From positions 124,532,803-124,596,802 of the forward strand of contig OZ024824.1 of the NCBI GenBank assembly GCA_964016985.1: a stretch of DNA of 64,000 nt, in the 5' to 3' direction. Origin of the DNA: Anodontia alba (lineage: Eukaryota > Mollusca > Bivalvia > Lucinida > Lucinidae). Numbering within the stretch: position 1 is the stretch's first letter; each line of letters starts with the position of its first letter. Below, piece by piece: positions 1-9,469 of this stretch. The notes under the pieces are model-generated. The model was given only the letters and a program-made list of their open reading frames with translations. It had not been told where the DNA came from and did not search any database. Position numbers and translations under genes: made by a program.

Positions 1-540
1 CGTAGAAACACTGTCACCGTCGCCACAACTCCGGAAAGTACACAGCGTCGTAATAATAATATCATTTTAACCTCGCCACGAGTCGAGCAAACATACAATG
101 TAGTAACAACAGCAACGACAGCAGCCAATATACAATAGCGTAATAGAGTCATCTGAACGTCATCTAAACATCGGCACGACGCCAGCAAAAACACAACGTC
201 GTAACGACGTGATTTAACATCACCACGATGCCAGCAAACACACAACGTAGTAACAATGTCATCTAAACATCGCCTCGAGGCCAGCAAAAACACAATGTAG
301 TAACAACGTCATCTAAGCAGTGCCACAACGCCAGAAAGTACTCAACGTCGTAATAAAAATATCATTTGAACGTTGCAACAACGCAAGCATACAACGCCGT
401 AACACTTTCATTAAATATCGCTTCCACGCTAACAACTACACACCGTCATATGACGTAATAGTGTCATTTCAACGTTATCACAACGCCACCAAACATACAA
501 CATCGTTTCAAAGTAATTTAGCGTCGCTGTTTGCTGCGTG
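1..540. repeat. 50-bp minisatellite, runs off left edge
   Basis: About eleven diverged head-to-tail units of roughly 50 bp. The clearest spacing is the GTAGTAAC motif at 247 and again at 297. A unit reads roughly 'GTAGTAACAACGTCATCTAA', then 'ACATCGCCACGACGCCAGCA', then 'AACACACAAC'. The array starts before the window. A 73-residue open frame in it is a by-product of the repeat. Confidence 0.85.
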
Positions 541-771
541 ACGTCGCTCTGATTTTCAAATTATGTGTCGCCGTAACCTATTCAAAATCTGGGAATATTA
601 TGCTTTTTAAGGGATGAATGCACAACCAAGGGCGGATCTCTCTGATCTGAAGTACTTGTTTCACATTTCAAAGGGGTCACTCTTAATGGGATGAATTTGC
701 ACCCCCTACTCCATGATAAAATGCATCCGTATTAGAGTAGCCTCTTTGAAAAATGTTTCTGTACCAACCAA

Positions 772-863
772 GCAGGCACACAACGTCGATACAACATTGG
801 TTCAACGTCATGGCGTTGAATCAATGTTGTATCGACGTTGTTTTAAGGTTGTGTGCCCGCTGA
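772..863. repeat. Palindromic MITE-like element, family S copy 1
   Basis: A single large hairpin. The left arm runs from GCAGGCACACAACGTCGATA to GGTTCAACGTCA, and the right arm returns through TGGCGTTGAATC to GTTGTGTGCCCGCTG. It shares its outer GGGCACAC/GTGTGCCC ends and ACAACGTCGAT words with the palindromes at 2751 and 3802. Confidence 0.7.
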
Positions 864-1134
864 GGGACGCAAACTCTTCTCCGGTGGAGTTGTCTCCGTT
901 TGAAAAAGGGAGACAAATATAGCTAGCTTATCACCTTTACCAGAGAATTTAATCCGATAACACTGAGAGACTAGAGTATCGATGTTAAAACATTGTAAGG
1001 TCGAAAATACTTGGATTACAGAAATGACTGTTGAACAGGAATGTACATATCATCTAAGTGCAGGAAATTACATATCAGTTAGACGCAGATTCTCATCTTT
1101 AGATCTTAAAGAGCCCATCACACTGCAGCAGACG

Positions 1135-1268
1135 TCATTATGAAACATTTATGTGACAGAGAAAATGCGGCTTGACACTTCATGTGAATTATCTGTACAG
1201 TAAAGCAGATCCACATGAAATGCCAAGCCGATCCACATGAAATGCCAAGCCGCATTTTCTCTGAAAGA
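1135..1268. repeat. Palindromic repeat, family R (relic)
   Basis: Inverted arms share AGAGAAAATGCGGCTTG and its reverse complement near 1247-1262. CCACATGAAATGCCAAGCCG is repeated directly inside the right part. It belongs to a group of hairpins whose arms contain 'TTTCATGTGAATT' and whose outer parts contain CAGCAGACG. Confidence 0.55.
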
Positions 1269-1386
1269 TAATAGTAAAGAAATAGACTGTCGTCTGCCGC
1301 AATTTTGATTGCCGCTTTAAGGGATGATAAACGTTCATAAGACTATATATAGACCAAGCAGCACGGTCGTCAACTCATTAAACCTT

Positions 1387-1531
1387 TAACACTCTCTTGG
1401 CTAATTCAGCAGACGATAACTTGATGATATTTTTCCCCAGAAAACATTGTTCATTGGAGACAATTTGCATGACATGTCAAAACCTTTTTCTGGGAAAAAT
1501 TAGAAAAATATTTCGGCGTGTCGTCTGCTAG
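1387..1531. repeat. Palindromic MITE, family R copy 2
   Basis: The left end has TTCAGCAGACGATAACTTGATG and the right end has GTCGTCTGCTAGG. The arms carry 'CCCAGAAAACATTG' and 'GACATGTCAAAACC...TCTGGGAAAAAT'. The same outer CAGCAGACGA/TCGTCTGCTG ends recur at 3.1, 3.4, 9.4 and 9.8 kb. Confidence 0.6.
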
Positions 1532-1537
1532 GAAAAT

Positions 1538-1700
1538 CAGCAGATGAAAATTTCAATTATTTTCTTGTTTTACCAGAAGAAAAAAAAAAAGAATCTGAAA
1601 TTTCATGCAAATTAATTTATATGAAATGTCAGGGCCTTTTTTTCTGGGAAAAAAAAAGAAAAAAAAAAAAGCATCATCAGTTTGTCGTCTGCTGTATCTT
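1538..1700. repeat. Palindromic MITE, family R copy 3
   Basis: It starts next to CAGCAGATGAAAATTTC and ends with CAGTTTGTCGTCTGCTG. The central part holds AAATTTCATGCAAATTAATT and ATGAAATGTCAGGGCC, the arms typical of the family. A-rich runs interrupt both arms. Confidence 0.55.
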
Positions 1701-1834
1701 CCTAGAGAATGGTAAGGTTAACAGGCGCGTTTACAATTTACAATTTAACTGAACACAGAGACACATTTAGATTTCCTAAAATCCACTTCAAACACTTGGT
1801 TTAGAGTATTCTAATAATATTAACATATACACTT

Positions 1835-2060
1835 TGTTACGACCGAGCACTCCTACCTTCGATTATCTGCCTTGGCAGATTACGCATAGCATCTAAGTAT
1901 ATATTCAATCTCTGACAACTGCGTCAGAGAGTCGACTCTTTGGCTCAGTGGTTAGAGCATTGGATTTTTATCCGGGAGGACCCGTGTTCGATTCCCACGA
2001 AAGGCGGAATATTTTTTCAGCTATGCTTCATTCCTTTGTTACGAATTTCATGTCGTAAGA
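1835..2060 (+). repeat. 5' LTR of the miniature element
   Basis: Begins TGTTACGACCGAGCACTCC and ends TGTCGTAAGA. It is identical to the second LTR over most of its length; differences sit in the tRNA-like region and the last 20 bases. The sequence TCTGACAACTGCGTCAGAGA, just upstream of the tRNA-like part, is itself a short hairpin. Confidence 0.85.
1934..2006 (+). tRNA. tRNA-Lys-like sequence inside 5' LTR (pseudo-tRNA)
   Basis: Contains an A box TGGCTCAGTGG that matches the Pol III consensus and a B box GTTCGATTCC. The D stem GCTC/GAGC is intact. The anticodon arm is imperfect, with a T-rich loop, and the T arm has one extra base compared with the downstream copy. A T6 run at 2012-2017 would serve as a Pol III terminator. 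The acceptor stem pairs only partly, so I do not call it a functional tRNA gene. Confidence 0.6.
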
Positions 2061-2078
2061 TGGGGGCTCGTCCGGGAT
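2061..2078 (+). promoter_or_regulatory. Primer binding site, tRNA-Pro type
   Basis: TGGGGGCTCGTCCGGGAT lies directly after the first LTR. It equals the well-known 18-nt complement to the 3' end of tRNA-Pro used as minus-strand primer by some LTR elements. Position and exact length make chance unlikely. Confidence 0.85.
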
Positions 2079-2130
2079 TGGACTTTATACGCCGAAAATG
2101 GCTTCACATCATCATAAATGATGACTTCCT

Positions 2131-2155
2131 TGAAGAGGAGGTGGGGGGGGGGGTG
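2131..2155 (+). promoter_or_regulatory. Polypurine tract before 3' LTR
   Basis: GAAGAGGAGG followed by a T and a long G run sits immediately upstream of the TGTTAC start of the second LTR. This is where the plus-strand primer of an LTR element is expected. Confidence 0.75.
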
Positions 2156-2380
2156 TGTTACGACCGAGCACTCCTACCTTCGATTATCTGCCTTGGCAGA
2201 TTACGCACAGCATCTAAGTATATATTCAATCTCTGACAACTGCGTCAGAGAGTCGACTCTTTGGCTCAGTGGTTAGAGCATTGGATTTTTAACCGGGAGG
2301 ACCGGGTTCGATTCCCAGGAAAGACGGAATATTTTTTCAGCTATGCTTCATTCCTTTGTTACGGCTTTAATGTAGTAAGA
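2156..2380 (+). repeat. 3' LTR of the miniature element
   Basis: A direct repeat of 1835-2060, beginning TGTTACGACC and ending TGTAGTAAGA, followed at once by ACTT. The differences from the first LTR are mostly single substitutions plus one single-base indel in the tRNA-like part. Confidence 0.85.
2255..2326 (+). tRNA. tRNA-Lys-like sequence inside 3' LTR (pseudo-tRNA)
   Basis: The better preserved of the two copies, and it folds as a 72-nt cloverleaf. Acceptor GACTCTT pairs with GAAAGAC (five of seven counting one G-T). The D stem GCTC/GAGC is perfect, and the T arm CCGGG-TTCGATT-CCCAG pairs four of five. The 7-base anticodon loop TTTTTAA puts TTT (Lys) at 34-36, but the stem has two mismatches. 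A box TGGCTCAGTGG and B box GGTTCGATTCC match the Pol III consensus exactly. T6 at 2332-2337 is a potential terminator. It could be a captured tRNA or a promoter module derived from one. Confidence 0.65.
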
Positions 2381-2496
2381 ACTTCAAAAAGAAATCGCTC
2401 TAAACTTACTGTTTCTGTCGCTTTGTTCAATGAAAAATCAGTCCAGCTAAAAAATGCCTTTGCAGGTATACGAAGCTTTTTAAATGGGAGCTATTC

Positions 2497-2725
2497 TTAA
2501 CCTTGTCTTGCTGAACCCGGATATATCCTGCCTTTGCAAACAGTGTAGATCCAGATCAGTTGACTTCCTAATAGATCCAGATCTTAGGAAGCCATCTGAT
2601 CTCGATCTGCACTGTTTGTTATTAAGTATGTGAATTTATGTCAACAATCCGGATTGAGTAATCTGATTGACTATCAATCAGAAATGTGTGTGGCATCTTA
2701 ATTTATTCAGCATGACAAGGGTTAA
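2497..2725. mobile_element. MITE with TTAACCCTTGTCATGCTGAA ends
   Basis: Left end TTAACCTTGTCTTGCTGAA and right end TTCAGCATGACAAGGGTTAA are inverted repeats. CCGGAT lies inside both arms. Within it, 2536-2618 is a hairpin of the 'CAAACAGTGTAGATCC...CTGCACTGTTTG' type. A second, partial copy in the other orientation lies at 46775-46905. Confidence 0.75.
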
Positions 2726-2750
2726 AGGAAAGAATCTGCTCCCAAAGGGG

Positions 2751-2858
2751 CCCAGCGGGCACATGACGTTAATACAACGTCGCCTCAACGTCGATGCAAC
2801 GTCATGACGTTGCATCGACGTTGAGCCGACGTTGTATAAACGTCATGTGCCCGCTGGG
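2751..2858. repeat. Near-perfect 108-bp palindrome, family S copy 2
   Basis: Two 54-base arms with no spacer and only two mismatches, running from CCCAGCGGGCACATGACG to CGTCATGTGCCCGCTGGG. The inner words ACAACGTCG and AACGTCGATGCAACGTCA are shared with copies at 772 and 3802. Weaker inverted similarity continues outward (AAAGGAAAGAATCTG against AATCTTTCTTTA), so the element may be longer. Confidence 0.85.
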
Positions 2859-3064
2859 TGGTGGGGGGAATCTTTCTTTAAAGAGTACCCACCTAACTCT
2901 GAGATAAAAGGGAGGCAAATATTTCCAGGACAGGGTGAGTTGTCTTCGAAGTGTATCAATTCAGTTTAAAGCATACAACAATCAAAGCACTGACAGCACT
3001 AGTGGGTCGAATGTCTCTGAGTGTAGGCTGGGAAAATGGTCCCTAACAGGGATTTAGGCCTGTT

Positions 3065-3285
3065 TCACTTACCCCTTAACTTCATGTAATTTAACAGCCG
3101 ACACTTTGAAATATTTCCTTAGTTTTCCCAGTAAACAGAATTTGACATTTCATACAAATTACCTCAAGTGGGAACAATCTGCATGAAATGTGAAGTCCTA
3201 ATATTTGGGGAAAAATGATAATAATAAATGTTACGAATTTGTTGTCGTCTGCTGAATTTGCCCAGAGAGTAGTAAAGGTTAACCT
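3065..3285. repeat. Palindromic MITE, family R copy 4
   Basis: Left part CCAGTAAACAGAATTTGACATTTCATACAAATT and right part GCATGAAATGTGAAGTCC are inverted. It ends near TTTGTTGTCGTCTGCTGAAT. CACTTACCCCTTAACTTC on the left matches the outer flank of other copies only loosely. Confidence 0.55.
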
Positions 3286-3382
3286 TCTTAGCTCTCAAAC
3301 TGAGAATTTTCCTACAGAAACATTTTACAAGTGTATGTGGTCAGACAGATTGATGTTTTATTGGCGCTTTGTGTAATAACAC

Positions 3383-3585
3383 TTACGATTCTCTAGGCAG
3401 ATTCAGCAGACAACAAATTGATGAGAATTTTTCTTATTTTTCCCGGAAAGTGGTAAGGTTTAGTATTTCATGCAATTTGTCTCCCAAGGAGAGAATTTAT
3501 ATTAAATGTTAAATCTTATTTTCTGGTAAAAATAAGAAAAAAATGTAATTGTCGTCTGCTGAAACAGGCAAAGTGTTAAGAATTT
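3383..3585. repeat. Palindromic MITE, family R copy 5
   Basis: Left end AACACTTACGATTCTCTAGG with ATTCAGCAGACAACAAATTG. Right end TGTAATTGTCGTCTGCTGAA followed by AGTGTTAAG. The arms hold TTTCCCGGAAAG and TTTCATGCAATTTGTCTCCC, opposed by GGAGAGAATTTATATTAAATG. This is one of the clearest full-length members. Confidence 0.65.
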
Positions 3586-3801
3586 TTGAAAGGCATTATC
3601 TGGCTAGGGTATATATATATTGGTTTTCTTTTTTCCCTAGTAGGTTTTCTAAGAGAAGCTCATTTTCGTAAAAGAAGTAAAAATCTATTTTGGTAAAACA
3701 AATAAGAAAAAGAAATATTTCAAAATACTGTCTGCTAAAATTTGTACTAATTTCTGTTACTGATAATTTAATCCAGGATTATTATCAGCGCTGCTTCTGC
3801 A

Positions 3802-3908
3802 CCCAGTGGGCACGCAACGCTGAGACAACGTCGCATCAACGTCGATGCAACGTCATTACGTTGCATCGACGTTGATGTGGCGTTGTATATGTGGCATATG
3901 TCCGCTGG
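3802..3908. repeat. Palindromic element, family S copy 3
   Basis: Runs from CCCAGTGGGCACGCAACG to TGGCATATGTCCGCTGG, with the inner GCATCAACGTCGATGCAACG opposed by CGTTGCATCGACGTTGATG. The inner arms are nearly perfect and the outer arms have decayed. Confidence 0.8.
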
Positions 3909-4694
3909 ACAGTTTTTGTATTAGAAACTGTTATCGTAGAGAATAGCCATTCATAAATGAGAAAATAACGCGGTTATAGAGATATCTTGACTAATTCTTG
4001 AACAGCATATGGTGTATGTAAAATAAGTGGTTGTTACTGTTTTATTCCTTATGTTGCTGCTTGCTGTCATATTTGTTTTATTGTTTTTAAAATAAAGCAC
4101 ATGGCTCACAGTAAACATCACAGTCCATGAAACTTGGAAAAAATAAACATGGAGGTGAAATGTTTTTGTTTTTTTTTGTTTTTTTTTTTGTTTGGTCTGT
4201 TTTTGTTTTTTGTTCATTTTGTTTGTTTGTTTGTTTGTTTTTTGTTGTTGTTGTTGTTTTTTTTATTTTTTTTTTTTTTTGTTTTTTTGTTTGTTTGTTT
4301 TTTTGTTTTGTTTTTATGAACACAGCGCTAAACCCATTCAAAGCATCCCACATCGAGCTATGTAAACAGTTTATATAGTGTAACATTGATCAAACGCCAA
4401 AAAATACAGTGTCTGATCACTGTGTGCGCTGTTTGCCATGATATTTGCTTTTAAGAATCTGGATCTTGCACTTTAAACCGCCAAATTTCTAAATACTATC
4501 CTTTCCCTTTAACCCCTTTCTGTGTCACAGACAAAAATAAGACTATTTTGCTGTTGGACATTCAGTGTTTGTAATTTAGAAGCAACAGATAGCTTGTTAA
4601 AAAAAAAATGTAGACGACCATTTCCAACTGAAATTTCACTCCATGATTAATCCTTATAAGCTTGAACTACCCATTTCAAGAACAAATGTCTATG
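3909..4694. other. AT-rich stretch with T/G low complexity
   Basis: No gene seen. From 4158 to 4314 the + strand is almost pure T with single G interruptions; open frames on both strands there are artefacts of composition. Around 4325-4440 lies a weak trace of the 'GTAAACAGT...CTGATCA' hairpin repeats. The rest is unremarkable. Confidence 0.7.
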
Positions 4695-4966
4695 CATCAC
4701 GGAAACATGCCTATATAATTTTAACCCCCTTAAACCCCACTTTTATATAGTAAAACTGGGGTTTACATATATTATTTTTCTTATTTTTGCTCAAAAAACA
4801 TAGATTGTTGGTACTCGTTAGAACCGCCTCGCCGAGGCGGTTCGAACGAGTACCAACAATCTATGTTTTGAGCAGAAATATGAAAAATATCACAAATTTT
4901 TATCTGACATTTTTCAGTTTTTGGAGGTGAAGTTTTCTATATTTGAATAGGCGTGTTTTCGTAATG
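4695..4966. mobile_element. Palindromic MITE, family P copy 1
   Basis: Family P elements are about 275 bp with terminal inverted repeats CATCACGAAAACATGCCTAT / ATAGGCGTGTTTTCGTAATG. One arm has its own small hairpin (AACCCCACTTTTATATAG / GTAAAACTGGGGTT). The centre is a long palindrome around GTTAGAACCGCCTCGCC. This copy has all three parts. The orientation (AACCCC arm first) is the same as in most copies. Confidence 0.85.
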
Positions 4967-5084
4967 GTTCTAGATACGTTCGAGCCACTTAAGTTCGACT
5001 TTGCTTTTTTTTTTTTTTTTTTTTGTTCTCTGATGTTATTTCACCCATTTTAGTCTAGAGACCCCCAAAACGGTAACTGGCAAA

Positions 5085-5150
5085 CAGTGCAGACCAAGAT
5101 CAAACGCCATAGAAAGCAGTGTCTGATCAGGATCTACATTATTTGATTTA
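5085..5150. repeat. Hairpin of the CAGTGTAGACC...CTGATC type
   Basis: GGCAAACAGTGCAGACCAAG is followed by ATCAAACGCC and an inverted GTCTGATCAGGATCTACATT. Decayed core of the family M MITE (see 11422). Confidence 0.5.
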
Positions 5151-5155
5151 ACTAG

Positions 5156-5689
<534 letters not shown>

Positions 5690-6811
5690 TACTAAAAGTC
5701 TAAAAGATTGCCTTTTGAAACAAAAAATACATATAGATAGAAAATGGGAGGAGTCTCAGTTTTGTTGAGACTCTTCATAAGCAGTAATAAAGTTTGCAAC
5801 ACTGCTTACGCCCTCTAGCGTATACATGAGGAGAACTCCATTTCCAAAGATACCATAATAGACCCAATGATCCCAAAGGAAATGAAATACAATCTGCACG
5901 ATGGTGAAGTACGAAGAGACGTTCGCAACATGGCACTAACATCAGCTGCAGTGAGGTAAAATAAAATTCTAAAAGATAGCCTTTGGAAACAAAGAACAAA
6001 CAAAGAACACACTGCAGACTAGAAAATGGAAGTCTCGGTTATATTGAGACTCTTCATAAGCAGTAATGAAGTTTGCAGCACTGCTTACGTTCTCTAGCGT
6101 ATACATGAGCAGAATTCCATTTCCAAAGATACCATAATGGACCCAATGAAACCTAAGGAAATGAAAACATCATGAAAACATGCCTATTTAATTTTGACCC
6201 CCTTAAACCCCACTTTTATATAGTAAAACTGGGGTTTACAGGGGTATATATCATTTTTCTTATTTCTGCTCAAAAACATGGATTGTGGGTACTCGTTAGA
6301 ACCGCCTCGCCGAGGAGAATATGAAAAATATGATTTTTTTTATCTGAAAAATTGTCAGTTTTTGGAAGTGAAATTTTCTATATACTGGAATAGGCATGTT
6401 TTCGTAATGTATAATCTGCACTATGATGAAGTACGAGGAGACGTTCGTAACATGACACTAACATCAGCTGCAGTGAGATAAAATAAAAGTCTAAAAGATA
6501 GCTTTTTGGAAACAAAGAACACATTGCAGACTAGAAAATGGGAGTCTCGGTTTTATTGAGACTCTTCATAAGCAGCAATGAAGTTTGCAGCACTGCTTAC
6601 GCCCTCTAGCGTATACATGAGCAGAACTCCATTTCCAAAGATACCATAATGGACCCAATGAGCCAAAGGGAAATGAAAATATAATCTGCACTATGGTGAA
6701 GCATGGGGAGACGTTCTACGGCCGCCACACGGCACTAACAGCAGCTGCAGTGAGGTAAAATAAAAGTCTAAAAGGTGCCTTTAGAAACAAAGAACAACTT
6801 ACAGATAGAAA
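5690..6811. repeat. Tandem ~275-bp repeat, family W, with a nested P element
   Basis: Three to four head-to-tail units. Markers are AAATGGGAGTCTCGGTTTTA (5742, 6025, 6536), AAGTTTGCAGCACTGCTTAC, CCCTCTAGCGTATACATGAG, TCCAAAGATACCATAATGGA, and GAAGTACGAGGAGACGTTCG. Spacing is 283 bp, then 511 bp; the second interval contains a ~242-bp P element, leaving about 269. Fragments of the same unit occur at 18.95, 20.8, 22.1, 41.8, 46.3 and 62.2 kb, so this is a dispersed family as well. Open frames here are chance. Confidence 0.8.
6168..6409. mobile_element. Palindromic MITE, family P copy 2 (broken centre)
   Basis: The left end CATCATGAAAACATGCCTAT and right end TAGGCATGTTTTCGTAATG are present. The central palindrome is cut: CGTTAGAACCGCCTCGCCGAGG runs straight into AGAATATGAAAAATATG, so the right stem is missing. 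It sits inside the family W array and is therefore younger than it. Confidence 0.85.
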
Positions 6812-6818
6812 ATGAGCA

Positions 6819-7098
6819 CATTACGAAAACACGCCTATTCAAATACACTGAACATTTTACCACCAAAAAATAGCAATTTTTTCACCCAAAAAAATCTGAT
6901 ATTTTCCATGTTTCTGCTCAAAACATAGGTTGTGGGTACTCGTTAGAACCGCCTCGTCGAGGCGGTTCTAACGAGTACCACAATCTATGTTTTTGAGCAG
7001 AAATAACAAAAATAATGTATACCCCTGGAAACCCCAGTTTTACTATATAAAAGTGGGGTTTAAGGGGGTCAAATTTATATAGGTATGTTTTCTTGATG
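6819..7098. mobile_element. Palindromic MITE, family P copy 3 (reverse orientation)
   Basis: Starts CATTACGAAAACACGCCTAT and ends TAGGTATGTTTTCTTGATG. The AACCCC hairpin arm is on the right, so it is inverted relative to copy 1. The central palindrome around AACCGCCTCGTCGAGGCGGTT is intact. Confidence 0.85.
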
Positions 7099-7189
7099 GA
7101 ACTCAATTTCCAAAGATACCACAATCGACCCAATGATCACAAAGGAAACAAAAATATAATCTACACTAAAACTTCTTTCTTAAATGAAA

Positions 7190-7503
7190 TTTACGAAGCA
7201 AACAGTGGACATTTTTAGACTACAAGCAACATTACAAGTGGTCTTTTTTACGCTGCACGCAACAGTTTAAGTGGTCTTTTTATGCCGCACGCAGCACTAT
7301 TGATGTAAGTGGTCATTTTTATGTTACACGCAATATTATAAGTAGTCTTTTTACGGTACACGCGTAAGTATAAGTGGTCATTTTATGCTACACGGAACAT
7401 TATAAGTGGTATTTTACACTACACGCAATATTATAAATGGATTTTTTATGCTACACGCAACATTATAAATGTGTTTTTTTTTTTTTTTTTTTGTTTTTTT
7501 TTT

Positions 7504-7536
<33 letters not shown>

Positions 7537-8762
7537 GTTTGCGTCTTTTCACATTTTAAGTGGTCTTTTAATGCTACACGCAACATTTTAAATGGTCTTT
7601 CTTTGCTACTCGCAACATTAGAAGTTTGCTTTTTATTACTATATGCAGCATTTTAAGTGGTCTTTCTTTTGCTACACGCAACATTATAAGTTGTCTTATT
7701 TTAATGCACACGTAGCATTATAAGTAGTTTTTATTACACAACAGCAACACTATAAGTGGTCTTTTTATGCTACATGCAACATTTACAGTGTTTTTTTTGT
7801 TGTTTTTTTTTGTTTTTTGTTTTGTTTTTTTTTTGCTACACGCAACATTATTAATGATCTTTTTAATGCTACAGATAACATTATAAGCGGTCTTTTTTAC
7901 GCTTAATCTATTTTTAAGTGATCTATGCTATGCTACTGGAATCATTGTAAGAGGTCACTTTTATGCTACAGGCAACATTATAGGCGGTCTTTAAATTCGC
8001 TACACGCATCATTTTAAGTGGTCTTTTTTTATGTTACATGCAACATTTTAAGTGCTTTTTTATTCAACATGCAACAATATTAGTTGGCTTTCTTATGGTA
8101 AATGCTGCGTTTAAGTGGTCTTTTTTAATGCTACATGCAACATTATAAGTGATTTTTTTATGCTACATGCAACATTATATTGGCCTTTTTATGCTACACA
8201 CAACATTAGAACAAAATGGTCTTTTTATGCTACACGCAACATTGTAAATGGTCTTTTATATGCTACCCGCAACATTACAAATGATCTTTTTTAATGCTAT
8301 AAGTATAATTTTAGTGGTCTTTTTATGCTGCATGCAACATTTAATTACATGCAACGTTATAACTGATCGTTGCTACATGTAACATTTTAAGCGGTCTTTT
8401 TATGCTTCATGCAACATTATAAGTGGTCTTTTATATGTTACACGCAACATTATAAGAGAGTTGTTATGCTATACGCAAAATTTTAGTGGTCTTTTTTAGC
8501 GACATGCAACATAACAAGTGGGCTTTTTTAAGCTACACGCAACATTATAAGTGACCTTTTTATGGTACACGCAACATGTTACGCGGTCTTTTTAATGCTA
8601 CACACATTATGTGATCTTTTTTTATGCTACATTCAATGCTACATTCAACATAATAATAAATAGTCTTTTATATGCTTTTATATGCTTCATGCAACATTAT
8701 AAGTGGTCTTTTTCATGCTACATGCAACATCAGAAGTGTTACTTTTATGATACATGCAACAT
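7190..8762. repeat. ~33-bp minisatellite with embedded poly-T
   Basis: About 45 diverged units of 'TATGCTACACGCAACATTAT' plus 'AAGTGGTCTTTT', spacing mostly 31-36 bp. Poly-T/G blocks at 7471-7535 and 7785-7835 interrupt the array and look like expansions of the T-run inside the unit. The array ends directly at an ATAATA microsatellite. Open frames at 7471 and 8611 are artefacts. Confidence 0.88.

Positions 8763-8809
<47 letters not shown>
8763..8809. repeat. (TAA)n microsatellite
   Basis: About fifteen TAA units, beginning inside the last CATTATAATAA of the 33-bp minisatellite, so it probably grew from that unit. Confidence 0.95.
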
Positions 8810-9171
8810 GACAAGTATTATTATTTCAACAGACATGCAAAGTTCGTATTACCGCGAAATGTATCGACATTTTTGTTTTGGTTGCAACTAATATATAAGT
8901 AACAAATAGATACTTATACTGTTGCAGTAAACAAATAGATAACTATTACAGTAATACATTTAGTCGCCCTTATTACTTTTTCTACGAACTTATACGCTAA
9001 CAGCATAAATTACATTTATTTTAATAGAATGGCAGTGATACGTATATATTCTTATGTTTTATACTGTATATGTATGTCTTATTGTGTACACTGGCGAATT
9101 AAGAATAAACATACTCGTACTAGGTGACTAATTTAATTTGCATTGTTCATTATAATCGATAAGCTTATTCC
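8810..9171. other. Unassigned AT-rich stretch
   Basis: No gene or clear repeat. AACAAATAGATA occurs twice (8900 and 8930). Confidence 0.5.
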
Positions 9172-9240
9172 CAGCGGGCACATGGCGTTTATACAACGTC
9201 GGCTCCACGTCGATGCAACGACGCAACGTTGTATCAGAAT
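9172..9240. repeat. Family S palindrome, left half only
   Basis: CCCAGCGGGCACATGGCG, then ACAACGTCGG and CGTCGATGCAACGACG, match the left arm of the copy at 2751. The right arm stops after ACGCAACGTTGTATC, so most of it is missing. Confidence 0.7.
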
Positions 9241-9377
9241 GTTCTTTTTGAAAGTCAAACAAAAACAAATAAATAGATAACAGAAAAAAACAACAATAAT
9301 TACCAGATAACTTTTTAGCGCCAATGCTATTCGCAAAGGTGGCACTTTCTGCACTGGCAAAGACTTTAAATACGTAA

Positions 9378-9438
9378 CTCATCACTCTGCTGGATAAATA
9401 TTTCAGCAGACGACATTTTTTTTTAAATATGTTTTCTC

Positions 9439-9469
<31 letters not shown>

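Larger units (their letters stand above)
1831..2384 (+). mobile_element. Miniature LTR retrotransposon (TRIM-like) with tRNA-like LTRs
   Basis: Two direct repeats of 226 and 225 bp (1835-2060 and 2156-2380) flank only 95 bp. Both start TGTTAC and end GTAAGA, a near inverted repeat. ACTT occurs immediately before the first (1831-1834) and immediately after the second (2381-2384), which fits a 4-bp target duplication. TGGGGGCTCGTCCGGGAT follows the first LTR with no gap. This is the 18-nt complement of a tRNA-Pro 3' end, the classic primer binding site. A purine tract precedes the second LTR. There is no gag or pol, so movement would need proteins from another element. The LTRs differ at about nine positions, so insertion is not very recent. 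Each LTR contains a tRNA-Lys-like sequence. The structural call is strong. I cannot name the autonomous partner, and I see no second copy in the window. Confidence 0.88.

Noticed and set aside
1940..2236. Open frame starting MAQWLEHWIF, repeated at 2261
   Set aside because: This peptide is a translation of the tRNA-like sequence in each LTR, a common false protein.
4127..4386. Phe-rich and Lys/Thr-rich frames on both strands
   Set aside because: Shadows of the T/G low-complexity tract; the same holds at 7471, 9128, 30728, 40818-41048, 43351 and 51392.
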